Below are positions 35,651 to 43,315 of a stretch of 51,678 nucleotides of DNA, piece after piece. Position 1 is the first letter of the stretch, and every line of letters begins with the position of its first letter. The DNA lies in contig DZCR01000003.1 in NCBI GenBank assembly GCA_022736495.1, positions 1 to 51,678 on the forward strand. Reading direction: 5' to 3'. The position numbers were made by a program, and so were the translations under genes. The notes under the pieces are model-generated. The model was not told the DNA's origin and did not search any database. It worked only from the letters and a program-made list of their open reading frames with translations. This DNA comes from Desulfobacca acetoxidans. Lineage in GTDB: Bacteria > Desulfobacterota > Desulfobaccia > Desulfobaccales > 0-14-0-80-60-11.

Positions 35651-35666
35651 ATCAAGGATTGTGCCA
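35651..35666 (-). promoter_or_regulatory. Sigma-54 (-24/-12) promoter for the NifX-like operon
   Basis: Minus strand TGGCACAATCCTTGAT has a perfect -24 TGGCAC and a near -12 (TTGAT instead of TTGCW). It is directly upstream of the structured leader and about 280 nt before the NifX-like start. A half-site AATGCACCC at 35749-35757 resembles the palindrome at 38306. Confidence 0.55.
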
Positions 35667-35850
35667 AGGAAGGGCTACCCTGCTAACGTGGCCAAGTTGT
35701 GGCGCAAAGAGCGGTTGCAGTAAGTAAGACATGGAGAAATAGGGCCATAATGCACCCTTTCAATAGTTTTACGACATCAATTTGTTCCCATATCGCCGAG
35801 ACCACCCGCCCCCCCGTTGCGAGATTTACCCAGGCCGGATTATTTCACTT

Positions 35851-37248
35851 TCAGGCTTTCTTGGGTGGATTGAGTCCGTGGCGGATGATTTTGCGGCGCA
35901 GGGTATTTTTATCGATGCCCAACTCCCGGGCCACAGCCATGCGCCGCCATTGGTGACGCTCCAGGGCCTCCCACAAGCTCCTGGACTCGATTTGCATCAA
36001 GGTCAGGCCGGCGTGCGGCAGGCCAGGCCGGCATTCCGGCCACAAATGATCCGGCAAATGCTGGGGTTGGATCAGTCCCGAGGGGCAAAGAATGAAGGCG
36101 TGTTCGATGGCGTTTTCTAGTTCCCGCACATTGCCGGGCCAGTCGTGGTGCATGAAGATGCTGAGGGCCTCGTGGCTCAACCCTAAGATTTTTTTCTCTC
36201 TGAGCCGATTAAACCGCTCAATGAAATGTTGGGAGAGCAATGGGATGTCTTCCCGGCGCTCAGCCAAGCGCGGCAGGGTCAGCTTCACCACATTGATGCG
36301 ATAGTAGAGATCCCTACGGAAGGAGCCCGCCTCCACGAGCTTCGCCAAATCCCGGTGGGTGGCGGTGACAATGCGCACATCGGCCTTGATGCTTCGGGAG
36401 GCGCCGAGCGGCATGAAGGTCCGATCTTCCAGAACCCGGAGCAGCCGCACCTGGAGCGCTGGTGAAATGTCACCGATTTCATCCAGGAAGAGGGTGCCTT
36501 TCTCCGCCAGGGCGAAGCGGCCCAATCTGTCCTTCCGGGCATCCGTGAAGGCGCCGGCGGTATGGCCGAAAAGTTCCGACTCGAGGAGGGTGTCAGGCAG
36601 GGCCCCGCAATTCACTGCCACAAAGGGGCCTTTGCTCCGGTGGCTCAGGGTGTGCAAGGCTCGCGCCACCAGTTCCTTACCGGTGCCGGACTCCCCTTGG
36701 ATGAGTACGGTACTGTCGGAACGGGCGATTTCCGGCAGCAGCGCAAAGAACTTTTGCATCAAGGGAGATTTGGACAGAATATCGCCCAAGCGGTATTGCC
36801 GGTGAATCTCTCGGCGCAACTCTTCCACCAGACTCAAATCCCGGAAGGTCTCCACCCCGCCGATGACTTCGCCACGGTCGTCTTTGAGGAGCGCAGTGCT
36901 GACGCTGATGGGGATTTCCTTACCGTCGGACCGGAGAATGGCGACGGGCTGGTTGACGATGGGCTTCCCGGTCTCCATGGTGTGCCTGAGCACACAGGCT
37001 GATTCACACACATTAGCCCGGAAGACTTCGCAGCATGGCCGGCCCAGGGCTTCCGCAGCCGGCACGCCGAGAATCTCCTCGGCGGCCTGGTTGAAGAATG
37101 TGATCCGCCAGTCCAGGTTCACCGTGAAAACGCCATCGGCTATGCTATTCAGGATAATTTCGGTCTGGGGTGGAAGATGCGACGCAGGTCTGCCCTTGGC
37201 TCGCGCCTGGTCTGAGCCGGTCTTGCTATGTTCCCTTTCAGCTGCCAC
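35851..37248 (-). CDS. Sigma-54-dependent activator with Cys-PAS and GAFTDA loop
   Basis: 465 residues from a GTG with GGAG about 10 nt upstream. The PAS domain (about 25-140) contains PCCEVFRANVCESAC (C-x8-C-x3-C). The AAA+ domain has GESGTGKE and [10 protein letters not shown], but the sigma-54 contact loop reads GAFTDA rather than GAFTGA. A Fis-type HTH ends it (WRRMAVARELGIDKNTLRRKI). Flanked by NifX/ORP-like genes and two -24/-12 promoters, it probably regulates them, as the sigma-54 regulator of the Desulfovibrio orp locus does. Confidence 0.9.
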   Translation of the reverse strand: MAAEREHSKTGSDQARAKGRPASHLPPQTEIILNSIADGVFTVNLDWRITFFNQAAEEILGVPAAEALGRPCCEVFRANVCESACVLRHTMETGKPIVNQPVAILRSDGKEIPISVSTALLKDDRGEVIGGVETFRDLSLVEELRREIHRQYRLGDILSKSPLMQKFFALLPEIARSDSTVLIQGESGTGKELVARALHTLSHRSKGPFVAVNCGALPDTLLESELFGHTAGAFTDARKDRLGRFALAEKGTLFLDEIGDISPALQVRLLRVLEDRTFMPLGASRSIKADVRIVTATHRDLAKLVEAGSFRRDLYYRINVVKLTLPRLAERREDIPLLSQHFIERFNRLREKKILGLSHEALSIFMHHDWPGNVRELENAIEHAFILCPSGLIQPQHLPDHLWPECRPGLPHAGLTLMQIESRSLWEALERHQWRRMAVARELGIDKNTLRRKIIRHGLNPPKKA

Positions 37249-37348
37249 CCTGGGATATCTCCAGTTAATCCTTCCCAGACCTCTTGCCGGAGTGCCTGTA
37301 ACCTTTTGTTATCATATTCCATTATCGTCTTGCCTTCAACCTCAGACC

Positions 37349-37522
37349 TCAGAAGCTTATTTCACCCTGGTTCTCTGCATAAGCAAGTTCATGCTTCAGC
37401 CACTCATTCTCTTTTTCCAACTCTTCTACCCGCTGCACCAGCCATTCGACCTCTTCTTTGGTCAAATCATAAATTCCCTGAACCACTCGTTCCTTAATTT
37501 GGGTGATTTTTCCTATTCGCAT
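37349..37522 (-). CDS. Small coiled-coil protein
   Basis: 57 residues, MRIGKITQIKERVVQGIYDL followed by TKEEVEWLVQRVEELEKENEWL and ending EISF. The second half is a leucine-zipper-like coiled coil with heptad hydrophobics. It lies in the gap between the NifX-like gene and the activator on the same strand, with a weak AAAGGG ribosome site. I do not recognise a family; composition strongly suggests a real gene and a possible oligomerisation or partner-binding role in the locus. Confidence 0.65.
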   Translation of the reverse strand: MRIGKITQIKERVVQGIYDLTKEEVEWLVQRVEELEKENEWLKHELAYAENQGEISF

Positions 37523-37579
37523 CTTTGACCCTTTGCCTGTCCCATCATCAAAATCCTGATCACTTGGGGAATCTGGAGC

Positions 37580-38188
37580 TCATCCCCGCACCATGGGCTT
37601 GCCGCATTGAGGACAATTCACCTGCATGCAGGGGATACCGCGTTCATGGGGTATTTTGGCCCCACAAGCCGGACAGACGCAGGAATCCGACGCCCCTATT
37701 CCGACGCCCGCACCTCCCCTGCATCTGCCGATAGAACTGCCACCCTGTCCGCCCCCTGATCCTCTGCCGCCACGTGGCATGATTGGTTTACCTCCCTGAT
37801 CTTTGGCTATTTCCGTGCACCTGTCGCTCCATAACCCCTGTCGGTAGCGCCTGGGCCCCCGGCAGCCAGGCAGCCAGAACTCTGGTTGATCCAGACGATT
37901 TTGCCGATAGGCTTTGATGACCTCTTCAATATCCCCCGCCACCCCGGGAATTACCTTCAATCCCAACCCAGCTGCGCAATTTTGCAAGTCCAAACTCAAG
38001 GCGCCGCAAATCAACGTCTGCACCCCATGCTCCCGCAATAGCTGCAACCGGTCTGATGGAGCCAACTCCGGCGTCCAAAATTCCTGAACGCTGCCCTCCC
38101 CAGGGCTCTCCGGGAAAATCAGTGTGCGGGAACACCAGTTTAACACTGGCGCCACCCGTCCCCTCATTATCGGAATGCCGATCATCAT
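37580..38188 (-). CDS. NifX/ORP-like protein with C-terminal Gly-rich zinc ribbon
   Basis: About 202 residues from an ATG at 38188 (GAGAAG upstream). Residues 1-110 form a divergent NifX/ORP domain (MMIGIPIMRGRVAPVL, LREHGVQTLICGALS, LGLKVIPGVAGDIEEVIKAY). Then comes a Gly/Arg-rich linker (MPRGGRGSGGGQGG) reminiscent of DUF5320 proteins and a C-terminal zinc ribbon (CVCPAC and CPQC). It heads the minus-strand unit behind a well-formed sigma-54 promoter. It probably carries a metal or Fe-S cluster and could act as the sensor partner of the adjacent activator. Confidence 0.8.
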   Translation of the reverse strand: MMIGIPIMRGRVAPVLNWCSRTLIFPESPGEGSVQEFWTPELAPSDRLQLLREHGVQTLICGALSLDLQNCAAGLGLKVIPGVAGDIEEVIKAYRQNRLDQPEFWLPGCRGPRRYRQGLWSDRCTEIAKDQGGKPIMPRGGRGSGGGQGGSSIGRCRGGAGVGIGASDSCVCPACGAKIPHERGIPCMQVNCPQCGKPMVRG

Positions 38189-38247
38189 CACTTCTCATTC
38201 AGCGTCTACGGTCAAAGTTAGTTGCGTAAAGCTACTAAAACTTTGTA

Positions 38248-38263
38248 AGCACATTATGTGCCA
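38248..38263 (-). promoter_or_regulatory. Sigma-54 (-24/-12) promoter for the NifX/zinc-ribbon gene
   Basis: Minus strand TGGCACATAATGTGCT has the perfect -24 TGGCAC and GC at the correct 10-base spacing. The predicted start is about 60 nt before the gene. Confidence 0.7.
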
Positions 38264-38305
38264 ACCCGCTCAATACCCAGGCTTTACCGCATGACAGCCG
38301 CAGTC

Positions 38306-38324
38306 TGGGTGTAAAATGCACCCA
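38306..38324. promoter_or_regulatory. Palindromic activator-site candidate
   Basis: TGGGTG-N7-CACCCA is a perfect 6-bp inverted repeat 43 nt upstream of the -24 element, the usual zone for an enhancer-binding protein site. Its right half AATGCACCC recurs at 35749-35757 upstream of the second promoter of the locus. Confidence 0.5.
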
Positions 38325-38680
38325 CTCAATAAATCTCCTCTACCGACCAAAACAAACAAAGAACCGCCTTATGCCAAAAAAAATTCTTAAAAAAAATCAC
38401 TTGCAACTCTACTGAAGCGGTTGCTGGGTCCGGGTCCTGTGGAACCTTTGCGGCGCTTTTTTGTGCTAACCTCAATCGGCTGGTCCACAAACACGGACCC
38501 TGCCAATGCCCGGAGGCCCCGGCAGACTTTCCCGGTGGGTTGGCCCGGGGCGAGTCACCCGGTCCGGAGCAGCCGTTGCGACCTCCGCACTCGCCCTACA
38601 GCCTCTCCTCCCTAAAAAACTGCCGCCTCCCTGGACAAGCACCATTTCCCTGCCTATATGTTGTAAAAAGGAGGTGGCTT

Positions 38681-39391
38681 ATGCGATATCATCGGCTCAT
38701 CGGCCTGGTGGGATTCATGGCGGTGCTGCTGGTTTTGGCCTGCGGTCAGGGGTCCAGCAGTCCGCCGGAGTCCGCCAAAGAAAAGAGTGCGGCGCCGGGA
38801 GGAGCGCCCCAACCCTATGCGCCCCAGGATTTTAGTAAACTTAAGGGCATGCCCGGCTTCAGCGACAAGGCGCTGGATTTGCACTTTACCCTGTATCAGG
38901 GCTATGTGAAAAACGCTGATCTGCTCTTGGAGCAACTCCAGCAAATGACGGCCCAGAATCAGACGGCGAGCCCAGCGTATGCGGAACTGAAGCGCCGCCT
39001 GGGGTGGGAATTCGACGGCATGCGGCTGCATGAACTTTACTTCGGCAACCTGGGCGGCAAGGAGCCAATGAAAAAAGACAGCAAGCTCATGAAACGGCTG
39101 GAAGAAAACTTCGGGAGCTACGACAAGTGGGCGGCAGACTTTAAGGCTACCGGGGCCATGCGGGGCATCGGTTGGGTGGTGCTCTATGAAGACCCTAAAT
39201 CCGGAAGGCTTATCAATTTCTGGATCAACGAGCACGACGTGGGGCACCTGGCGGGCGGAAACCCCCTTCTGATTATGGACGTTTTCGAGCATGCCTATCT
39301 TCCCGACTACGGGCTGAAGCGGGGGGATTACATCCAGGCCTTTTTCCAGAATATCAACTGGCCCGCGGTGGAAGCCAGGTTCGGGAAGTAG
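38681..39391 (+). CDS. Lipoprotein Fe/Mn superoxide dismutase
   Basis: 236 residues from MRYHRLIGLVGFMAV, with AAGGAGG 6 nt upstream. A lipobox VLAC at residues about 19-22 predicts a lipid-anchored periplasmic protein. The SOD domain keeps the metal ligands: His in LDLHFTLYQGYV, His in RLHELYFGNLGG, and Asp and His in MDVFEHAYLPDYG. The usual second active-site His of the KHH motif is replaced (LYQGYV). Such exported SODs protect anaerobes against superoxide outside the cytoplasm. It is monocistronic with a strong terminator. Confidence 0.9.
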   Translation: MRYHRLIGLVGFMAVLLVLACGQGSSSPPESAKEKSAAPGGAPQPYAPQDFSKLKGMPGFSDKALDLHFTLYQGYVKNADLLLEQLQQMTAQNQTASPAYAELKRRLGWEFDGMRLHELYFGNLGGKEPMKKDSKLMKRLEENFGSYDKWAADFKATGAMRGIGWVVLYEDPKSGRLINFWINEHDVGHLAGGNPLLIMDVFEHAYLPDYGLKRGDYIQAFFQNINWPAVEARFGK

Positions 39392-39418
39392 TCGCATCCC
39401 GGGGTAATGGTAGCGAAG

Positions 39419-39446
39419 GGCGGGCCCGGCCCGCCTCTCCTTTTTC
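39419..39446 (+). terminator. Intrinsic terminator of the superoxide dismutase gene
   Basis: GGCGGGCC (39419-39426) pairs perfectly with GGCCCGCC (39428-39435), followed by TCTCCTTTTT, 28 nt beyond the stop codon. The one-base loop implies the top pairs open. Confidence 0.75.
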
Positions 39447-39489
39447 GGCTTTGCATATGCCGCATTTTGTCGTATAGTGGCCGCCAATC

Positions 39490-40731
39490 ATGAAGGAGCC
39501 AGAACCTCAGCAAGAGCCCCACCCGGAAAACGCGACCGAGCCCCGGGGCGCCACGACGTCAGCTGCGGCCTCTTGTCCCCCCTACCCACCCCCGGAGACC
39601 CGGGTGGGCTTTCCCACCCGGTTTGCAGGTCTCTTTTTCGGGGTCATCACCCTGCTGGTCCTTTATTATTCATACCTTATCATCAAGCCTTTCCTCCTGG
39701 ATATCTTCATGGCCCTGGTGTTATTTTTCACCGCCAAGCCGCTCTTTTTCGCCCTGACTCGGCTTCTAAGGGGCTGGAAGGCCCTCGCCTCGGCCCTCAC
39801 CTGCCTCATCCTGCTTCTGATCATACTGGTCCCGCTTTTTAGCCTGATGAGCATCATCGCAACTCAGGCGCTGGAGTTTTCCAGCCAGGTGACCAAAGAC
39901 ATGCAAACCGGCCATCTCTGGCAGTGGATCTCCACCAAAATCGACGCCTTTAAGCTTTACCTGGTTCACCTGAACCTGCCCCTGCCACCGGGCGAAATCA
40001 AGTTGGATCAGATCGTCCGCACGGTGGTGACTAATGCCAGCGCCTTCGTCTACACCAACGCCATCGGTCTGATCAAAGGCTTCACGTATTTCTTTTTCGA
40101 CCTGCTGCTGGTGCTTTTCATCACCTTTTTCATGTTCTTGCAAGGGGATGCCTTTATCCAGGCCATCAAGCGGCTCTCCCCTTTGGAATCGGCCCACAAC
40201 GACGAAATCCTGCGGGAGACGGAAACCACCATTAAGGCCACCTTGTGGGGCACGGTGATCGTGGCCTTTGCCCAAGGGACTCTGGGAGGGGTTGGGTTCC
40301 TGATCGTCGGGCTGCCCCAGCCGGCCTTTTGGGGTACGGTAATGATCCCGGCTTCGGTGATCCCGGTGGTGGGCAGCACCATCATCTGGGGGCCTGCCGC
40401 GGTCTACCTCCTCGTTACCGGGCACATTACCAAGGGCATAATCTTGATCCTCTGGGGCGGCGTGGTAGTGAGTGTCATCGACAACGTCCTCAAACCCATC
40501 CTGGTGAAAGGCAGTAGCGAAACCCCCAGCATCTTCATCCTGTTCAGCATCCTGGGGGGCCTGACCTATTTCGGCATGATCGGCTTTATCCTGGGTCCCT
40601 TAATTCTGTCATTTCTTTTGTCCTTGCTGCGCATTTATCAGAAAGCCATCCTAAACTTGCCAGACTTGGCGCCGGCGCCGGTTACCAGAGAAAGTAAAAA
40701 ACCCACCCTCCCGGCGGAGGATGGGTCTTGA
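39490..40731 (+). CDS. AI-2E family (PerM/TqsA-like) transporter
   Basis: 413 residues. A proline-rich cytoplasmic N-terminus (about 1-45) precedes roughly eight membrane helices arranged in the AI-2E pattern, with a helical soluble loop (about 130-180) and the conserved C-terminal segments GTVIVAFAQGTLGGVGF, VIPVVGSTIIWGPAAVYL and VSVIDNVLKPILVKG. Members include AI-2 exporters and Na+/H+ antiporters, so the substrate is open. The start lacks a good ribosome site. The 3' end overlaps a minus-strand terminator. Confidence 0.88.
   Translation: MKEPEPQQEPHPENATEPRGATTSAAASCPPYPPPETRVGFPTRFAGLFFGVITLLVLYYSYLIIKPFLLDIFMALVLFFTAKPLFFALTRLLRGWKALASALTCLILLLIILVPLFSLMSIIATQALEFSSQVTKDMQTGHLWQWISTKIDAFKLYLVHLNLPLPPGEIKLDQIVRTVVTNASAFVYTNAIGLIKGFTYFFFDLLLVLFITFFMFLQGDAFIQAIKRLSPLESAHNDEILRETETTIKATLWGTVIVAFAQGTLGGVGFLIVGLPQPAFWGTVMIPASVIPVVGSTIIWGPAAVYLLVTGHITKGIILILWGGVVVSVIDNVLKPILVKGSSETPSIFILFSILGGLTYFGMIGFILGPLILSFLLSLLRIYQKAILNLPDLAPAPVTRESKKPTLPAEDGS
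40694..40726 (-). terminator. Intrinsic terminator of the SWIM-protein gene
   Basis: On the minus strand ACCCATCCTCC and GGAGGGTGGGT form an 11-bp stem (one mismatch) with loop GCCG, followed by TTTTTTAC. It lies inside the 3' end of the convergent AI-2E gene. Confidence 0.8.
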
Positions 40732-40768
40732 AAGGGTCAGTCCGATAAACCGTGAAACAGGGCCTGGG

Positions 40769-41572
40769 TTAACCCGGCAGCGCCAATTCCCGCTTGACTT
40801 CAGAGAGATCCATTTCCCCCAGGGAAGCGGGGGCCCGGGATTCCAGTTGTTCGATTTCCTGTTGAACCAGCTCCTTTTCCAGGTGCCGGTCCTCGTGGAT
40901 GAACTGGCAGTATTCTTCGAACAGATCCTTTTTCAGATCGGGGGAGAAGAGGTGCTCCTGCTTGAACTTCTCCTCGAGACTGAGGATGTTGTCCAGGAGG
41001 TAGAAATATATGGAACGCGCTTCGGCCAGGCGGCCGCTCTGGGCCAGGCGATCGGCCCGGGCCTGAGCGCGCTGCAGCTTGTTTTCGGCCTCGGCCAGGG
41101 AGGCGGCCTCATCCGACACCTCCTCCATGACCCGGTCAATGGACTCCAGGATATCATCCAGCCCTTGATCCTCTTCTTTCAGGACCGCCCGGGCCGCATC
41201 TACCCGGTCTGCCAGGTCCAAGATAATATCCACCAGTTCCCGCTTGGAGTATTTCTTTAACCGTTCCTTCAATTCCGTCTGGTTAAGAAATTTTTCCGGT
41301 TCCTGAGTCCAGGCCCGCAGCAGGGCCAAAACATGGGGACACAAAGCCCCGCTTTCTTCCTGGGGGCAGGCGCACACATAGGTGAGCTGGTCGTTTTGAA
41401 TCTTGACCTCGACCCGGAAGGGCTGCTCATCCAACACCAATCCCCGCAGACGATCAGGCAAGCGGTAACCGTGCTCGACCTGATGGTTCTCGACCAGCGA
41501 CCGGGCCTTGTCATTGGCTTCCGGGGTCCCGATCTGGTCCAGAGTCTGGGCGTCTAAATCTTCAAACCGCAT
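40769..41572 (-). CDS. SWIM zinc-finger protein
   Basis: 267 residues from MRFEDLDAQTLDQIG. The upstream in-frame codons to 41632 are AT-rich and not protein-like, so this internal ATG is preferred, although its AAGGA is 13 nt away. The SWIM motif is CACPQEESGALCPHVLALL (C-x-C-x9-C-x-H). The C-terminal 150 residues are acidic and helical (coiled coil EEVSDEAASLAEAENKLQRA). SWIM proteins bind DNA or protein partners; bacterial examples often occur with SNF2 helicases, but none is present here. Confidence 0.85.
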   Translation of the reverse strand: MRFEDLDAQTLDQIGTPEANDKARSLVENHQVEHGYRLPDRLRGLVLDEQPFRVEVKIQNDQLTYVCACPQEESGALCPHVLALLRAWTQEPEKFLNQTELKERLKKYSKRELVDIILDLADRVDAARAVLKEEDQGLDDILESIDRVMEEVSDEAASLAEAENKLQRAQARADRLAQSGRLAEARSIYFYLLDNILSLEEKFKQEHLFSPDLKKDLFEEYCQFIHEDRHLEKELVQQEIEQLESRAPASLGEMDLSEVKRELALPG

Positions 41573-41658
41573 ATGAGTGGCCAATTCCTTAATTATTTTA
41601 TTAAAATTTAACATATTAACAGCGCAAAACAACCCTTATTGACCAAAATGTCGGACAA

Positions 41659-42351
41659 TTACAAAATTTTTTTCCCGGCGAGATAGTAGGATTGGCTCCG
41701 AAGGAAAAGGTGGTTGAGGCGGTCTTCCAGCTCCAGGCGGCGGGCCTCCAAGGCCGGCCCCCGATCATCCAGCCGCACCCGCAGGGGTTCTCCCACTATG
41801 AGGGCCAGGCGGCTAAAAGGCAAGGGCAGTTCAAACCGGTCCCAGGAATCGAAGGTAAGCTTGTAACGGGCGGCTACGGCCAGGGGAAGGATGGGGCCTT
41901 GGGTCTGGCGGGCCAGATAGAGGGGCCCTTTTTGGGCCACCCGGGCCGGTCCCCGGGAGCCGTCGGCAATCATGCCGCAGCTATGTCCCCGGTTAAACCA
42001 GATCGCCATCTGGCGCAGGGCCTGGACTCCGCCTTTACGCCGGGACCCTGAGAACACGATAAACCCCAGTCCCCGGGCCACCTGCGCAATAAATTCCCCA
42101 TCCCGGCTGGGGCTGGCCATCAGGACCATGGCGGGCTGGGTTCCCCGGTACCGCTGGGCAAAGAACAGGGGGCTGAGCAAGTGTCCATGCCAGGTGGTGT
42201 AAATGACCGGTGCCCCTGAAGCGATGAGCTTCTTGACCTGCGGCGTCACCACCAACTCGCACGGGCACGTCAGGAGGTAAGCCTGCACCAGGCGGCGGAC
42301 CAGGGCCGGGGCGCAGCGTTGCCAGAGAGGATGGTCGAAGCGAAATTTCAT
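41659..42351 (-). CDS. DUF374-family lysophospholipid/lipid A acyltransferase-like protein
   Basis: 230 residues. The acyltransferase motif appears as TTWHGHLLSPLFF (H-x4-D-like region), ASPSRDGEFIAQVARGLG, GSRRKGGVQALRQM, and IADGSRGPARVAQKG; this is the DUF374 family related to PlsC/LpxL acyltransferases of the cell envelope. One membrane-associated helix is possible near the N-terminus (residues about 15-30). The substrate is not established. It is a minus-strand gene, 46 nt after the DUF1992 gene. Confidence 0.88.
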   Translation of the reverse strand: MKFRFDHPLWQRCAPALVRRLVQAYLLTCPCELVVTPQVKKLIASGAPVIYTTWHGHLLSPLFFAQRYRGTQPAMVLMASPSRDGEFIAQVARGLGFIVFSGSRRKGGVQALRQMAIWFNRGHSCGMIADGSRGPARVAQKGPLYLARQTQGPILPLAVAARYKLTFDSWDRFELPLPFSRLALIVGEPLRVRLDDRGPALEARRLELEDRLNHLFLRSQSYYLAGKKIL

Positions 42352-42397
42352 GCAGCAAGGCGATAAGGTGCGGGGCGCACCCGCGGGAAGATAGGTT

Positions 42398-42772
42398 TTA
42401 TCTCTTCGACTCCAGGCGTTCCAAGACCTTAGGGGTGTAAAGGTCGTTCTCCAACAATTGAGCTGATACCGGCCGCATCATGTTCAACTTCATGACCAGG
42501 AAGTTGAGGCGGCGCATCTGCTTGAGCTTCTCGGCCTCATCCGGCAAGGCCGCCACCAGGTCTTGCAACTGTACCACTTCCTGGCGCAAGACCAACTCTG
42601 GGGGCAGGCAGTCGGCGTTTTTCAAGATTTTATAAGCCATGCGCAGTTCAGGGGGGATATGGCTGTCATCCTCCAGGTTAAGGGGTTGGCCCCTGCCCTG
42701 GAGGTTGTCGAACTCTCCGGCCTCAATGGCCTGGAGGATGCGGTTTTCGGCGAGTCGGGTGAAAAATTCCAT
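42398..42772 (-). CDS. DUF1992 (DnaJ-C28-like) protein
   Basis: 124 residues. The N-terminal ENRILQAIEAGEFDNLQGRGQPLNL and PPELRMAYKILKNA are diagnostic for DUF1992, found as a stand-alone bacterial protein (YhdN type) and in DnaJ homologue C28. The remaining helices (QEVVQLQDLVAAL, RRLNFLVMKLNMM) complete the domain. There is no J-domain. Cellular role unknown; cytoplasmic. Confidence 0.9.
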   Translation of the reverse strand: MEFFTRLAENRILQAIEAGEFDNLQGRGQPLNLEDDSHIPPELRMAYKILKNADCLPPELVLRQEVVQLQDLVAALPDEAEKLKQMRRLNFLVMKLNMMRPVSAQLLENDLYTPKVLERLESKR

Positions 42773-42826
42773 CTGAAATACCGTTTTCAGTTTTCTGTTT
42801 CTGTCAAAAAACCTCTCTCAGTTGGT

Positions 42827-42853
42827 TAGGGCGTCCACAGGGGTCCGCCCCTA
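42827..42853. repeat. Small palindromic repeat unit
   Basis: TAGGGCG at 42827 and CGCCCCTA ending at 42853 flank TCCACAGGGGTC. The unit can form a stem and is of the GGGCGGACC..CAGGGGTCC type that is often dispersed in intergenic DNA. Only this copy is evident in the window. Confidence 0.4.
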
Positions 42854-42856
42854 CAT

Positions 42857-43315
42857 TTACCGCTGCTTGCGGGCCCGGTCCAGTTCCCGCTTCTGCTCCC
42901 GTTTTTTGATGGTTTCCCGTTTGTCATACTGTTTTTTGCCCCTGGCCAGGGCGATTTCTACTTTGGCATGTTCGTTCCTGAAATACATCCGTACCGGAAT
43001 CAGGGTGAAGCCCCGCTCCTGGGTCTTGCCCAACAAGCGCCGCAACTCCCAGCGGTGCAGCAGCAGCTTACGGGGGCGCTCCGGGTTGTGGCTGTCATCC
43101 GCAGCATGGGAGTAAGGGCTGATATGGGCATTGTAGAGATAGACCTCCCCGTCCTTGAAGCGGGCGTAGGCGTCGTTGATGTTGACCTTTCCCTGGCGCA
43201 AGGACTTGACCTCGGTTCCCTTCAACACCAGGCCTGCTTCGTACAGGGCGTCGATGGCATATTCAAAAAAGGCCTTCCGGTTGCGGCAAATAATCTTGAG
43301 GTTGTCTTCTTTCAT
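42857..43315 (-). CDS. smpB: SsrA-binding protein SmpB
   Basis: 152 residues. SmpB binds tmRNA and is essential for ribosome rescue by trans-translation. Landmarks: ICRNRKAFFEYAIDALYEAG, GLVLKGTEVKSLRQGKVNINDAY, RPRKLLLHRWELRRLLGK, ERGFTLIPVRMYF and the basic tail GKKQYDKRETIKKREQKREL. Full length. It overlaps the ptsI stop by 4 bases (ATGA), so it is translationally coupled. The tmRNA gene itself is not seen in the window. Confidence 0.97.
   Translation of the reverse strand: MKEDNLKIICRNRKAFFEYAIDALYEAGLVLKGTEVKSLRQGKVNINDAYARFKDGEVYLYNAHISPYSHAADDSHNPERPRKLLLHRWELRRLLGKTQERGFTLIPVRMYFRNEHAKVEIALARGKKQYDKRETIKKREQKRELDRARKQR

Larger units (their letters stand above)
38189..38680. other. 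Divergent regulatory gap upstream of NifX-like and superoxide dismutase genes
   Basis: About 490 bases holding the sigma-54 promoter (38248-38263) and palindrome (38306-38324) annotated separately. The right part (38430-38660) is GC-rich and has no supported gene; the dismutase starts at 38681 after AAGGAGG. Confidence 0.5.

Noticed and set aside
35010..38188. Nitrogenase cofactor assembly locus.
   Set aside because: The NifX-like proteins occur without nifB, nifEN or nifHDK; the DUF5320, CGGC and sigma-54 context fits an ORP-like locus better.
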